Source: Mycolicibacterium litorale | GTDB lineage: Bacteria; Actinomycetota; Actinomycetes; Mycobacteriales; Mycobacteriaceae | DNA length: 64,000 bases | Assembly: GCF_010731695.1 (NCBI RefSeq) | Contig: NZ_AP022586.1 | Span: forward strand, 3,906,001-3,970,000 | Direction: 5' to 3' | In this document: positions 1 through 7,601 of the stretch, in pieces | Layout: every line of letters starts with the position of its first letter | Numbering within the stretch: the stretch's first letter is position 1 | Notes under the pieces: model-generated | What the model was told of the DNA's origin: nothing | Database searches by the model: none | The model's input: only the letters and a program-made list of their open reading frames with translations | Made by a program: the position numbers and the translations under genes

Positions 1-2
1 TG

Positions 3-1232
3 CCGGCCGTCCAGCTGCCGGCCGTCGCCCGGACCGCCCAGACCGCAGCCGTGGACCTGCTCGCTTCGAGCTCGGTGTTCGCACTGTACGAACAGGTCTT
101 CACCGCAGCGGTCGCCAATGCGGAGAAGCTCGGCGAGGATTCGGCACTGGAAGACTTCGTGCGTCAGTTCGTGACCAATCAGGTCAGCACGCTGACCACC
201 CTGGCCGAAGGCCTGGGCGCCACCGGCGGCAGCATCGCCGATGCGCTGACGACCCAGGTGCCGACGCTGGCGGCGGCCGCCGTCGAACACCTTGCGGCCG
301 GCCAGGTGTCGGATGCGGTGAACAGCCTGCTGCAGATCCCCCTCGTCGTCGCCCTTCCCGCTACCGACCTGCTCCCGGCGCTGCAGACCGTCCTGACCCG
401 GCCACTGCAGAGCCTGGTCAACGTCGTCAACGCGTTCACCGCCGACCCACTCGGCGCGCAGCTGCTGCTCAGCGGTTTCATCGCCCCGCTGATCAGTACG
501 CCGGCCGCGGCCGCGGTCGCGTTCCAGAACGTCCTCGACGCCGCGGCCACGCTGGATCCCGTCGCCGTGGCGACCGCGCTCGGCGCCGCACCGGCGGTGA
601 TCGCCGACGGGTTCCTCAACGGTGGTTACGGACCGGACCTCGGCGCACTGGTCTCCCCGGGGCTGACCGTCAAGGCCGGCGGCCTGCTCAGCACCAGCGA
701 CCTCGTCTTCAACCCCGACGGCACCTTCTACGTCAACACCGGCGGGCCCATCGCCGCGTTGCAGCAGGTGTTCGCCAAGCTCGCTACTGCGATCACGCCG
801 CCGATGACCGTGCGGGTGGCGAAAAGCGAGGTCGCGTCCGTTCCCGATACGGCCGCCGCGACCGTCATCGTCGCCACCCCGACCGCACCCGAGACCTCGG
901 CAACGACCGCGCAGCCGGAACCGCAGACGGACACCGCTGTGGCGGACGCACCGTCGGTGACGCCGGCCGACCCGCGCGACGACGAGGCGTCGGGGGATCT
1001 GACCGACGACACCGAATCTGGCACGAAGACCGACGATTCGACGTCCGAAGCCGACGGCACCACCACCGGCGACGACGTCACGAACGTCGAGCACGAGATC
1101 GCCACCGGCAACACCAACGACGACACGGACGCGGAAGGGCCCGCGGCGAAGCCATCGAAAGAGACCGAGAAGGGTTCGGACAAGGGCTCGGACACCACCG
1201 CGTCGACGGCGAAGGACGACGCGCCGGCGTAG
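3..1232 (+). CDS. Hypothetical mycobacterial Ala/Leu/Val-rich protein with acidic tail (5' truncated)
   Basis: The reading frame is open to the left edge, so the true start lies outside the window; the first internal start is a GTG at 51. The visible part has an amphipathic N-terminal two thirds rich in Ala, Leu, Val and Gly. A conserved-looking block follows (GGYGPDLGALVSPGL, then a run ending in FYVNTGGPIAALQQ). The last ~120 residues are hydrophilic and rich in Thr, Asp, Glu and Ser, and look disordered. The pattern resembles uncharacterised mycobacterial cell-surface proteins with PE/PPE-like composition, but I see no PE or PPE signature. No function can be assigned. It is convergent with the TetR gene just downstream. 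Confidence 0.75.
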   Translation, partial: PAVQLPAVARTAQTAAVDLLASSSVFALYEQVFTAAVANAEKLGEDSALEDFVRQFVTNQVSTLTTLAEGLGATGGSIADALTTQVPTLAAAAVEHLAAGQVSDAVNSLLQIPLVVALPATDLLPALQTVLTRPLQSLVNVVNAFTADPLGAQLLLSGFIAPLISTPAAAAVAFQNVLDAAATLDPVAVATALGAAPAVIADGFLNGGYGPDLGALVSPGLTVKAGGLLSTSDLVFNPDGTFYVNTGGPIAALQQVFAKLATAITPPMTVRVAKSEVASVPDTAAATVIVATPTAPETSATTAQPEPQTDTAVADAPSVTPADPRDDEASGDLTDDTESGTKTDDSTSEADGTTTGDDVTNVEHEIATGNTNDDTDAEGPAAKPSKETEKGSDKGSDTTASTAKDDAPA

Positions 1233-1239
1233 GCGCGTC

Positions 1240-1818
1240 CTACTTCAACTTCTGGTCAAGCACCCGCAGGCATCGCGAGATCGGGTCACCCGGCAGCGGC
1301 GTGTTGTGGGAGGCCGCGATCAGCACGCCGACGATCGCCCCGGCCAGCACCCGACGCTCGAGTTCTCCGGTCGGCTGGTCGGGGCGCTTGGTGAGCGCCT
1401 CGGTGATTTGGTCGATCAACCGGACGTACTCGGTGTAGAGCAGGCCGCGCGCCTCGGGCACCTCGTACATCAGCCGCTGGCCGGTGATCGCCTCCTCTCG
1501 CTGATCGTCGGTCAACGCACCGAACGTCGTCTCGACCGCGTGCCGGTAGGCGTCGATGACCGACAACTCGGCGGGCGCCTCGACGAAAGCAGAGACGATC
1601 GGGGCAATATGGTCATCCGACAACAGAACTGCTTCTTTGGTGGGGAAATACCGGGAAAAGGTGCGTGGCGAGATCTCGGCGGCAGCGGAGATCTGTTCGA
1701 CGGTCGTGTTCTGGTAGCCCTGCTCTTTGATGAGCCGGAACGCCTCGCGCCGGATCGTCGCGCGGGTCTTGAGTTTCTTCCGTTCCCGCAAACCCGCAGG
1801 TTCGCCCGACATCGACAT
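1240..1818 (-). CDS. TetR-family transcriptional regulator
   Basis: This 192-residue protein has a typical TetR N-terminal DNA-binding domain. The helix-turn-helix is at about residues 38-60 (TTVEQISAAAEISPRTFSRYF, split here by the turn around AEIS). A helical ligand-binding domain of unknown specificity follows. Two in-frame ATG codons (1818 and 1812) are possible starts, and neither has a clear ribosome site. It lies 32 nt downstream of the FAD monooxygenase gene on the same strand and could be its distal operon partner. No inverted-repeat operator is visible immediately upstream. Confidence 0.85.
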   Translation of the reverse strand: MSMSGEPAGLRERKKLKTRATIRREAFRLIKEQGYQNTTVEQISAAAEISPRTFSRYFPTKEAVLLSDDHIAPIVSAFVEAPAELSVIDAYRHAVETTFGALTDDQREEAITGQRLMYEVPEARGLLYTEYVRLIDQITEALTKRPDQPTGELERRVLAGAIVGVLIAASHNTPLPGDPISRCLRVLDQKLK

Positions 1819-1850
1819 CGCACGATTGTCTCAGAAAGTGCTCCGCTGTC

Positions 1851-2993
1851 TCACGTTCGGTACACGAGCCCGCTGAGGCGCCACCCGAGCGCCGCCCGCA
1901 CGGCCGCGATGCGCCCGACACCGCCGATTGCCGTGTTGCGCAACGGCCGTAACCCGCGCGGCAGCGTGGCCAGCCGAGTCAGCCGGTCGGTCATCGCCAC
2001 GACGTCGCGCGCGACCGGCCGACGAGTGCACGCGTAGTCGTCGAGCAGTTCGTCCGGCGCCCCGGCGGTCACGGCCGCCAACGCCTCCGCCAACACGACC
2101 GCGTCCTGAATGCCCAGGTTCATCCCCTGACCGCCGGCGGGGCTGTGCACATGGGCGGCATCTCCGGCCAGCACCAGCCGTCCCGACCGGTAGGTCTCGG
2201 CGATGCGGTGCTGAATCCGGAACCGTGAACCCCAGATCACCTCGCGCACCACGATCCGTCCGGCACCGGGTCCGCGGCTGTCGAGGATCTGCTGCACGAG
2301 CGCCGCCGAGGGCTGCTCGGGGGCCTCGACGACCGGTGCGACGATCCGGTGCACCCCTCCGGGCAGCGGGGCGACCACGGTGAGACCGGCGCCGGCCCAG
2401 AACAGGATCACCTCGCCGTCGGGCACGTCACCGGTCAGTCGCACGTCGGCCAGGAGAAACGAGTCGTCGTACGCGCCGCCGTCGAAGCGGATCCCCGCCT
2501 GCCGACGCACTGTGCTGTGCACGCCGTCGGCACCGACGACATAGCGCGACCGGACGGTGTCCCCGTCGTCGAAAGTTGTCGTCACGCCGCCACGGTTCTG
2601 CGTCACGTCGGTGACCACCTTGGGGCGCACCACCGTGCCGCCCAACTCCTCCAGCCGCGTGAGCAGCGCCGCCTCGGTCGACGACTGCGGGAGCATGAGG
2701 CTGTACGGATAGTCCGTCGGCAGCCCGGCGAAGTCGACGGTGATCAACGTGCGCGCCCGGTCGCGGATCGTGAAGCGCGGCGCCCGCACCCCCTCGGCCA
2801 CCAATCGCCGTGCCACATCGAGGGGTTCGAGCACCTCGAGGCTGCGGGCGTTGACGACCGCCGCGCGCGAGGTGTTGGCTCCCGCCGGCTGACGATCCAC
2901 GACGGTCGCGGCGACCCCCTCGTCGGCCAGGGCGCAGGCCAGCGTCAACCCGGTGGGGCCGGCGCCCACGACGAGGACATCGGTGTCGTCCAT
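1851..2993 (-). CDS. FAD-dependent aromatic-type monooxygenase
   Basis: This 380-residue protein belongs to the PheA/TfdB (UbiH-like) flavin monooxygenase family, which hydroxylates aromatic or polyketide substrates with NAD(P)H and O2. The ADP-binding GxGxxG is at residues 10-15 (VVGAGPTG). The central GADGVHSTVR segment is the DG motif, and the C-terminal AGDAAHVHSPAGGQGMN segment is the FAD ribityl-binding GD motif. The ATG at 2993 starts exactly at the nucleotide-binding fold; longer in-frame extensions would run through the operator region and are unlikely. A divergent TetR gene shares the 100 bp upstream, where two copies of an inverted repeat lie, so this gene is the likely target of that regulator. 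The substrate is unknown. Confidence 0.9.
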   Translation of the reverse strand: MDDTDVLVVGAGPTGLTLACALADEGVAATVVDRQPAGANTSRAAVVNARSLEVLEPLDVARRLVAEGVRAPRFTIRDRARTLITVDFAGLPTDYPYSLMLPQSSTEAALLTRLEELGGTVVRPKVVTDVTQNRGGVTTTFDDGDTVRSRYVVGADGVHSTVRRQAGIRFDGGAYDDSFLLADVRLTGDVPDGEVILFWAGAGLTVVAPLPGGVHRIVAPVVEAPEQPSAALVQQILDSRGPGAGRIVVREVIWGSRFRIQHRIAETYRSGRLVLAGDAAHVHSPAGGQGMNLGIQDAVVLAEALAAVTAGAPDELLDDYACTRRPVARDVVAMTDRLTRLATLPRGLRPLRNTAIGGVGRIAAVRAALGWRLSGLVYRT

Positions 2994-3015
2994 GACGGCT
3001 CCTTCGACGATGTTG

Positions 3016-3033
3016 TGCCAACGCTTGTTGGCA
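3016..3033. promoter_or_regulatory. Perfect 18-bp palindromic operator (TetR type), site 1
   Basis: The sequence TGCCAACGCTTGTTGGCA has perfect 7-bp arms (TGCCAAC and GTTGGCA) around a 4-nt centre. It lies 23-40 nt upstream of the monooxygenase start in the divergent intergenic region. This is typical for a TetR-family operator; the assignment to the adjacent regulator is inferred. Confidence 0.75.
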
Positions 3034-3076
3034 TACCCCATCGTGCGCCGACACCACCCCGAAGTCAACAGTTGTT

Positions 3077-3094
3077 GGCCTACACTTGTTGGCA
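3077..3094. promoter_or_regulatory. Second, degenerate copy of the TetR-type operator
   Basis: GGCCTACACTTGTTGGCA matches the perfect site at 3016-3033 in 15 of 18 positions and keeps the right arm intact. It ends on the first base of the divergent regulator's ATG, so binding here would block that gene's expression. This suggests autorepression by a lower-affinity site. Confidence 0.65.
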
Positions 3095-3639
3095 TGCGGC
3101 GATCCTCCGAACACACCAAGACGCTGATCCTCTCGGCGGCGCGCGAGCGGTTCGGGAAGGCCGGCTACGACCGGGCGACCATCCGCGCCATCGCCGGCGA
3201 CGCCGGTATCGACCCGTCGATGGTGATGCGGTACTTCGGGAGCAAGGAAGAACTCTTCGCCGCCGCAGCCCGTTTCGACCTCGAGCTACCCGACCTGTCC
3301 GCGGTCGCCGACGATGACGTCGGGCGACGACTGGTGGCGCACTTCGTCGAACGGTGGGAACGCGACGAGGCGCTCGTGGTGTTGCTGCGCGCGGCCGCGA
3401 CCAACGCCGTCGCCGGGCGGAAGATGGCCGACATCTTCACCACCCAACTCCTGCCGGCGGTCGTCGCCATCGGCGCGGACGATCCGTCGCGGCGCGCGGG
3501 TCTGATCGCCACCCAGATGCTGGGTCTGGCCCTGTGCCGCTACATCCTGGCGTTGCCACCGGTCGCCGACATGTCCTGCGAGGAGATCGAGTACTGGCTG
3601 GGGCCCACCGTCCAGCGCTACCTGACCGATCCGCAGTAG
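3094..3639 (+). CDS. TetR-family regulator, divergent from the FAD monooxygenase
   Basis: This 181-residue protein starts at the ATG at 3094, where the sequence becomes a typical TetR N-terminus (MRRSSEHTKTLILSAARERF). The helix-turn-helix spans roughly residues 25-50 (YDRATIRAIAGDAGI, then MVMRYFGSKEELF). The C-terminal part resembles the TetR_C domain common in actinobacterial regulators. It is divergently arranged with the monooxygenase, and two related inverted repeats sit between the genes, one touching its own start codon. The natural reading is a local repressor of both transcription units that is released by a substrate of the oxygenase. Confidence 0.9.
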   Translation: MRRSSEHTKTLILSAARERFGKAGYDRATIRAIAGDAGIDPSMVMRYFGSKEELFAAAARFDLELPDLSAVADDDVGRRLVAHFVERWERDEALVVLLRAAATNAVAGRKMADIFTTQLLPAVVAIGADDPSRRAGLIATQMLGLALCRYILALPPVADMSCEEIEYWLGPTVQRYLTDPQ

Positions 3640-3645
3640 CAGCCG

Positions 3646-4059
3646 TCAGGGACGCAGGCTGCGCACCAGCGTCCAATGATTGCCCTCGCCGTCGCGGCGG
3701 TAGGACAGTTCGTCGAGCACCCGGTGCGCGATGGCCAGACCGCGTCCGCGGTCGGACAGCTCCTCGGGCATGCGGACCTCCGCCAGGTCTACCGGCGAGG
3801 GATGGCCGTCGTCGAGGAACGTGGTGCGCACCCTGTCCGCGTCGAGTTCGACCTCCATCCGCAGGCGCACCGGTTCACCGTCGCCCGAATGCTCGACGAT
3901 GTTCGCTGCGATCTCGCCGGCGGCCAGATCCATGTGGATACGCACCATCTCGTCGACGTCGTGCGCCGCCCACAACGTGTCGAGCGTCCGCTGGACCGCG
4001 TCGAGGGTATCCGGGCCCGTCGTGGTCTCGAGTACTACAGCCGATTCATGAGTCGCCAT
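3646..4059 (-). CDS. RsbW-type anti-sigma factor / serine kinase
   Basis: This 137-residue HATPase_c (GHKL) protein is of the SpoIIAB/RsbW type, which binds a sigma factor and phosphorylates an antagonist STAS protein. The N-box is at Glu49 to Asn53 (GEIAANIVEHS). The ATP-binding motifs DDG (83-85) and GRGLAIA (105-111) are present. The ATG at 4059 is chosen because the fold starts there; it overlaps the upstream STAS gene by 14 nt, so the two are translationally linked. An alternative start at 4098 would extend it by 13 residues. It is the last gene of the glycosidase-phosphatase-GT2-STAS-kinase operon. Its partner sigma factor is not encoded in this window. Confidence 0.88.
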   Translation of the reverse strand: MATHESAVVLETTTGPDTLDAVQRTLDTLWAAHDVDEMVRIHMDLAAGEIAANIVEHSGDGEPVRLRMEVELDADRVRTTFLDDGHPSPVDLAEVRMPEELSDRGRGLAIAHRVLDELSYRRDGEGNHWTLVRSLRP

Positions 4060-4387
4060 CGAAGGCACCGTCGGCCGAATCGTAGCTCCGCAGAACACGA
4101 TTGAGGTTCGTCAACTCCAGGACAGTGATCACCTGCCGGGACGGCGCGGCGATCCGGAGATCACCCCCGGCCTGGCGCGCCACCTTCAGCCCCGAGATCA
4201 GCGCGCCGAGGCCCGACGAGTCGATGAACTCGGTGCCGCTGAGGTCCACCACCAGCCGGGTGCTGCCCCCGTCGACGAGTTCGTGCAACTGCTTGCGCAG
4301 CGCCGGCGCCGCCACCATGTTCAACCGACCGTCCGGCCGGATCACCGACACACCCGAATCGGTGGTACGAGTTGGGTATTGGCTCAT
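4046..4387 (-). CDS. STAS-domain anti-sigma factor antagonist (RsbV/SpoIIAA type)
   Basis: This 113-residue protein is a single STAS domain. The signature GTEFIDSSGLGALI contains Asp56-Ser57-Ser58; the first of these serines aligns with the residue phosphorylated by SpoIIAB/RsbW kinases in the family. The neighbouring gene encodes such a kinase and overlaps it by 14 nt. The ATG overlaps the stop of the upstream glycosyltransferase by 1 nt (TGATG). Together with the upstream PP2C phosphatase, this completes a phosphatase-antagonist-kinase partner-switching set within one operon. Confidence 0.92.
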   Translation of the reverse strand: MSQYPTRTTDSGVSVIRPDGRLNMVAAPALRKQLHELVDGGSTRLVVDLSGTEFIDSSGLGALISGLKVARQAGGDLRIAAPSRQVITVLELTNLNRVLRSYDSADGAFDGDS

Positions 4388-6363
4388 CACTCTCCTTCGT
4401 CCTCGTGTCCGCGGTACCGCACCGCCTGGAACACCACGCTCAGAATCATCAGGTCGAACAGGACCCAGAACAGGTTCACCCCGACGCCGAGCACCGAGAT
4501 CGCGCCGAAGTACAGCTGCACGATGCCGATGACCGACGCCACCACCAGCATCCCGATGGCGACCAGCTGCCACTTGACCAGGTGCCACGGGATCGCGGTG
4601 GCCTCCTGTCGGGTCTTTGGGGTGACGGCGAAGCCCAGCGGGCGACCGAACACCACGTTGAGAAACGCGGTGTAGCAGGCCCGGATCCACACCGGGAACA
4701 GCGCGAGGCTGTACTGCTGACCCCGCCAGGTCGGGGTGCCGTGGCTGATGATCAGGAACATCAGCTGGTTGAGCACCAGGAACGGGATGAGCCGACCGAA
4801 GAAGTCCCAGCTGTACGCGGTGACCGGCATGATGCCGAAGATCAGGTAGATCGCGGGGGCGGCGATGTAGGCCAGGGCGGCGAATCCGGCCAGATAGCTG
4901 TACATCGTCGCCCAATACATCAGCTTCTGACCGAGTTTGAGCCCCTTCTGCACGAACGGGTTCTCACGAAGCATCACCTGAACGGTGCCCTGCGCCCACC
5001 GCAGCCGCTGGGTGAGCATGGTCCGTACATCGTCGGGGGCCAGGCCACGGGCGAGGACCTCGTGGTGGTAGGCCGACCGCCACCCCATCGCGTGCAGTCG
5101 CATACAGGTGGCCATGTCCTCGGTGACCGAGATCGTGGCCATCGGCAGCATCGGCTGCGCCTCGTCGTCGCGGCCGACGTCGACCGCGCGGATCATCGCG
5201 CTGACCGACTCGATCGCGCCCAGCGGCGACCACTCCCGTCCGGCCAGCGACTCGAGCGCTTCGTCGTCGAACACCACTGCGGTCGCGGTGTTCTCGGGGT
5301 GTTCGCTCAGCGCGGCGATGACCTCGAGGTCGGCGCGCATGGCGGTCACGTCGGCCTCGACCACCGTGCGCGCCGCCGCGTCCACGCGCTGCTGGAACTC
5401 GAAGGTGATGTCGGCCAGCGGCCGTTTCTCCCGCAGCTGGCGGCGGGCGTCACGCACCGCGCGCAACACCGAATCGAGCGCATCCTGCACCTCGGGCTGG
5501 TCGCCGCCGGCCTGTCGACGCGCCGATTTGATCATCTTGCGCGCGGCGTACAGCGTCCGGTTGACCCCGTCCTCGACCGCGCGGACGTAGCCGCGAATCC
5601 CCAGCTGCATCAGCGCTTCCCGGCGCAACACGGCGTTCGATCCGCAGAAGTAGGCGGCGTTCCACCCGTCCTTACCCTGTTGGATGGGCCCGTAGAACAG
5701 CGGTGCCTGGCTGCCCAGCGGGTCACTGAACGGCACGTTGTGGAAGTACTGCGGCGTCTGCACCAGCGCCATGTACGGATCGCGGAAGTACCCGAGCGTC
5801 TTGTCGAGGATGTCGGGTTCGGGGACCTGATCGGCGTCGAGCACGAGGATGAACTCGCCGTCGGTCTCGAACAGCGCGTTGTTCAGGTTGCCCGCCTTGG
5901 CATGCCGTGGTTTGTCCGCGGTCCAGTGCGAGGAGCGGGTGATGTATCCGATGCCGCGGTCGGCCGCCGCCTGGGCCAGTTCGTGCCGGTCCCCATCGTC
6001 GAGGATCCACGTCGAGTGCGGGAAGCGGATCCGCTGAGCCGCCTCGGCAGTCTCCAGCACCATCTCGATCGGTTCGTTGTAGGTGGTGATGAACACGTCG
6101 ACGGTCGCATCGTCGGGCGGCGGTGGAGGCGCGTTGCGCCGCAACATCTTCCACATCGTCAGCCCGAACAGCAGGGAGTCGATGACGCTGTAGGTCTCGG
6201 CGATGACGAGGGGCACCGCGATCCACCACGCCGCCCAGTTGATCGACCCGAACCAGCGCCACACGATGTAGTTGATGCCCAGCAGGGCGGTGCAGAGGAT
6301 CAGCAACCGCAACCAGGGTGAGGGGTACCTCCCGACCGGGGTGTCGGGCAGCTGATGTCTCAT
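4387..6363 (-). CDS. Cellulose-synthase-like family 2 glycosyltransferase, membrane protein
   Basis: This 658-residue processive GT2 resembles BcsA and other beta-glycan synthases. Two N-terminal membrane segments lie at about residues 18-36 and 43-65. The catalytic motifs are DDG (122-124), DAD (176-178), TED (414-416) and QRLRW (452-456), followed by five to six C-terminal membrane segments. Between the DAD and TED motifs it carries a helical insertion of roughly 140 residues (about 262-405) that is absent from typical BcsA. I see no PilZ domain at the C-terminus. The ATG overlaps the upstream phosphatase stop by 4 nt (ATGA). It probably polymerises and exports an extracellular or periplasmic glycan; donor and product are unknown. 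Confidence 0.9.
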   Translation of the reverse strand: MRHQLPDTPVGRYPSPWLRLLILCTALLGINYIVWRWFGSINWAAWWIAVPLVIAETYSVIDSLLFGLTMWKMLRRNAPPPPPDDATVDVFITTYNEPIEMVLETAEAAQRIRFPHSTWILDDGDRHELAQAAADRGIGYITRSSHWTADKPRHAKAGNLNNALFETDGEFILVLDADQVPEPDILDKTLGYFRDPYMALVQTPQYFHNVPFSDPLGSQAPLFYGPIQQGKDGWNAAYFCGSNAVLRREALMQLGIRGYVRAVEDGVNRTLYAARKMIKSARRQAGGDQPEVQDALDSVLRAVRDARRQLREKRPLADITFEFQQRVDAAARTVVEADVTAMRADLEVIAALSEHPENTATAVVFDDEALESLAGREWSPLGAIESVSAMIRAVDVGRDDEAQPMLPMATISVTEDMATCMRLHAMGWRSAYHHEVLARGLAPDDVRTMLTQRLRWAQGTVQVMLRENPFVQKGLKLGQKLMYWATMYSYLAGFAALAYIAAPAIYLIFGIMPVTAYSWDFFGRLIPFLVLNQLMFLIISHGTPTWRGQQYSLALFPVWIRACYTAFLNVVFGRPLGFAVTPKTRQEATAIPWHLVKWQLVAIGMLVVASVIGIVQLYFGAISVLGVGVNLFWVLFDLMILSVVFQAVRYRGHEDEGE

Positions 6364-7601
6364 GCGGTCGGCTCTCGGCGCACCGCCACGACCGTCACGT
6401 CGTCCAGGGGAGACAACTCGGCCACCAGCGCGCGGGCCCTGGCGCACAGGTCGGCGGGTTCTGCGTGACGCGCCACGTACCGCAGGACCGGGAGCACATC
6501 GGAACCGTCGCCGAGCAGGTCGAGCACCCCGTCGGACGCGGCCACCAGCGTGTCGCCCTCGGCGAGCGTCACCTCGCCGGATTCCCACGTCACACCGTCC
6601 AGCACGCCGAGCGGCAGACCCGCCGTGTCGAGTCCGTCCACCCGGCCGTCGGCGCGCACCACGACGGCGAATCCGTGTCCGGCATCGACATAGCGCACGG
6701 TGCCGGATGCGGTGTCGAGTTCGCAGTGGAAGAGGGTCACGAACGTGTCGGTGCTCCCGAGGTCCTCGGCCAACTGTGCGGCGACGGAGTTCACGACCTG
6801 CTCGGGTGGCATCCGGCACTCCATCCGCTCGCCGGCGCGGGAGGCGCCGCGCAGGGCGGAGCGCACGCTGGCGGCGAGGATCGCGGCGCCCAATCCCTTG
6901 CCCATCACGTCGGCCACGGTGAACACCACCCCGTTCTCGACGCGGTAGTGGTCGTAGAAGTCGCCACCGACCGCGTAGGCCGGCAGGCACATCGCGCACA
7001 CCGAATAGCCGGGGAGGTCGCCGAGGGTGCCGGGCAGGAGATGTCGCTGGACCTCGGCGGCGCGCTCGATGTCGTCGGTCTGTTCGAGTTCGCGCTGCGC
7101 CCACGAGGCCAGCTCGACGAACGTCGTGTATTCCGAATCGCTCAGCGACCGCGGTTCGGTGTCGTAGATGCAGAACGTTCCGACGGGGTGACCACCGGGC
7201 CCGTACAGCGGGTAGCCCGCATAGAACCGGATGCCACCCGGCTCGCCGACGCCCGGCACCATCGCGAATTCCGGTCGGGCAGCCGCGTCTTCGATGACCA
7301 GCGCCGGGTTGTCGGGCTCTTCGTAGGTGTGGGCGATGGTCGCCTGGCAGATCGTCTTGCTCCGGGGCAGGTTCACGCCGATGTCGAGGCCGTCGACCTG
7401 TTTGAACCACTGCCGGTCCCGGTCGACGAGAGCGACCGCGGCCATGGGAATGCCGAAGACATAACGGGCCATCCGGGTGATCCGTGCGAATCGTTCCTCG
7501 GGTGGGGTGTCCAGTACGTGCAGTTGGTTCAGCGAGCGGACCCGCTCGTCTTCCACGTCCGGCGGCAGTGCGTACGGGGAGATCGTCGTGTCGGCGGTCA
7601 C
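6360..7601 (-). CDS. GAF-domain PP2C (RsbU/SpoIIE-type) serine phosphatase
   Basis: This 413-residue protein has an N-terminal GAF sensor domain (about 25-165) and a C-terminal SpoIIE/PP2C phosphatase domain (about 185-408). Metal-binding motifs are visible as GGDF (212-215), DVMGKG (231-236), DAGH (306-309), SDG (356-358) and a final Asp pair at 400-401. Phosphatases of this class dephosphorylate STAS antagonists to free them for anti-sigma capture. The likely substrate is the STAS protein encoded two genes downstream. The start overlaps the upstream glycosidase stop by 4 nt (ATGA). The GAF ligand is unknown. No membrane segment is seen, so it is probably cytoplasmic. Confidence 0.92.
   Translation of the reverse strand: MTADTTISPYALPPDVEDERVRSLNQLHVLDTPPEERFARITRMARYVFGIPMAAVALVDRDRQWFKQVDGLDIGVNLPRSKTICQATIAHTYEEPDNPALVIEDAAARPEFAMVPGVGEPGGIRFYAGYPLYGPGGHPVGTFCIYDTEPRSLSDSEYTTFVELASWAQRELEQTDDIERAAEVQRHLLPGTLGDLPGYSVCAMCLPAYAVGGDFYDHYRVENGVVFTVADVMGKGLGAAILAASVRSALRGASRAGERMECRMPPEQVVNSVAAQLAEDLGSTDTFVTLFHCELDTASGTVRYVDAGHGFAVVVRADGRVDGLDTAGLPLGVLDGVTWESGEVTLAEGDTLVAASDGVLDLLGDGSDVLPVLRYVARHAEPADLCARARALVAELSPLDDVTVVAVRREPTA

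Noticed and set aside
2993..3119. N-terminal extension of the FAD monooxygenase to 3119
   Set aside because: It would run through the operator sites and has no flavoprotein-like sequence; the nucleotide-binding fold starts right after the ATG at 2993.
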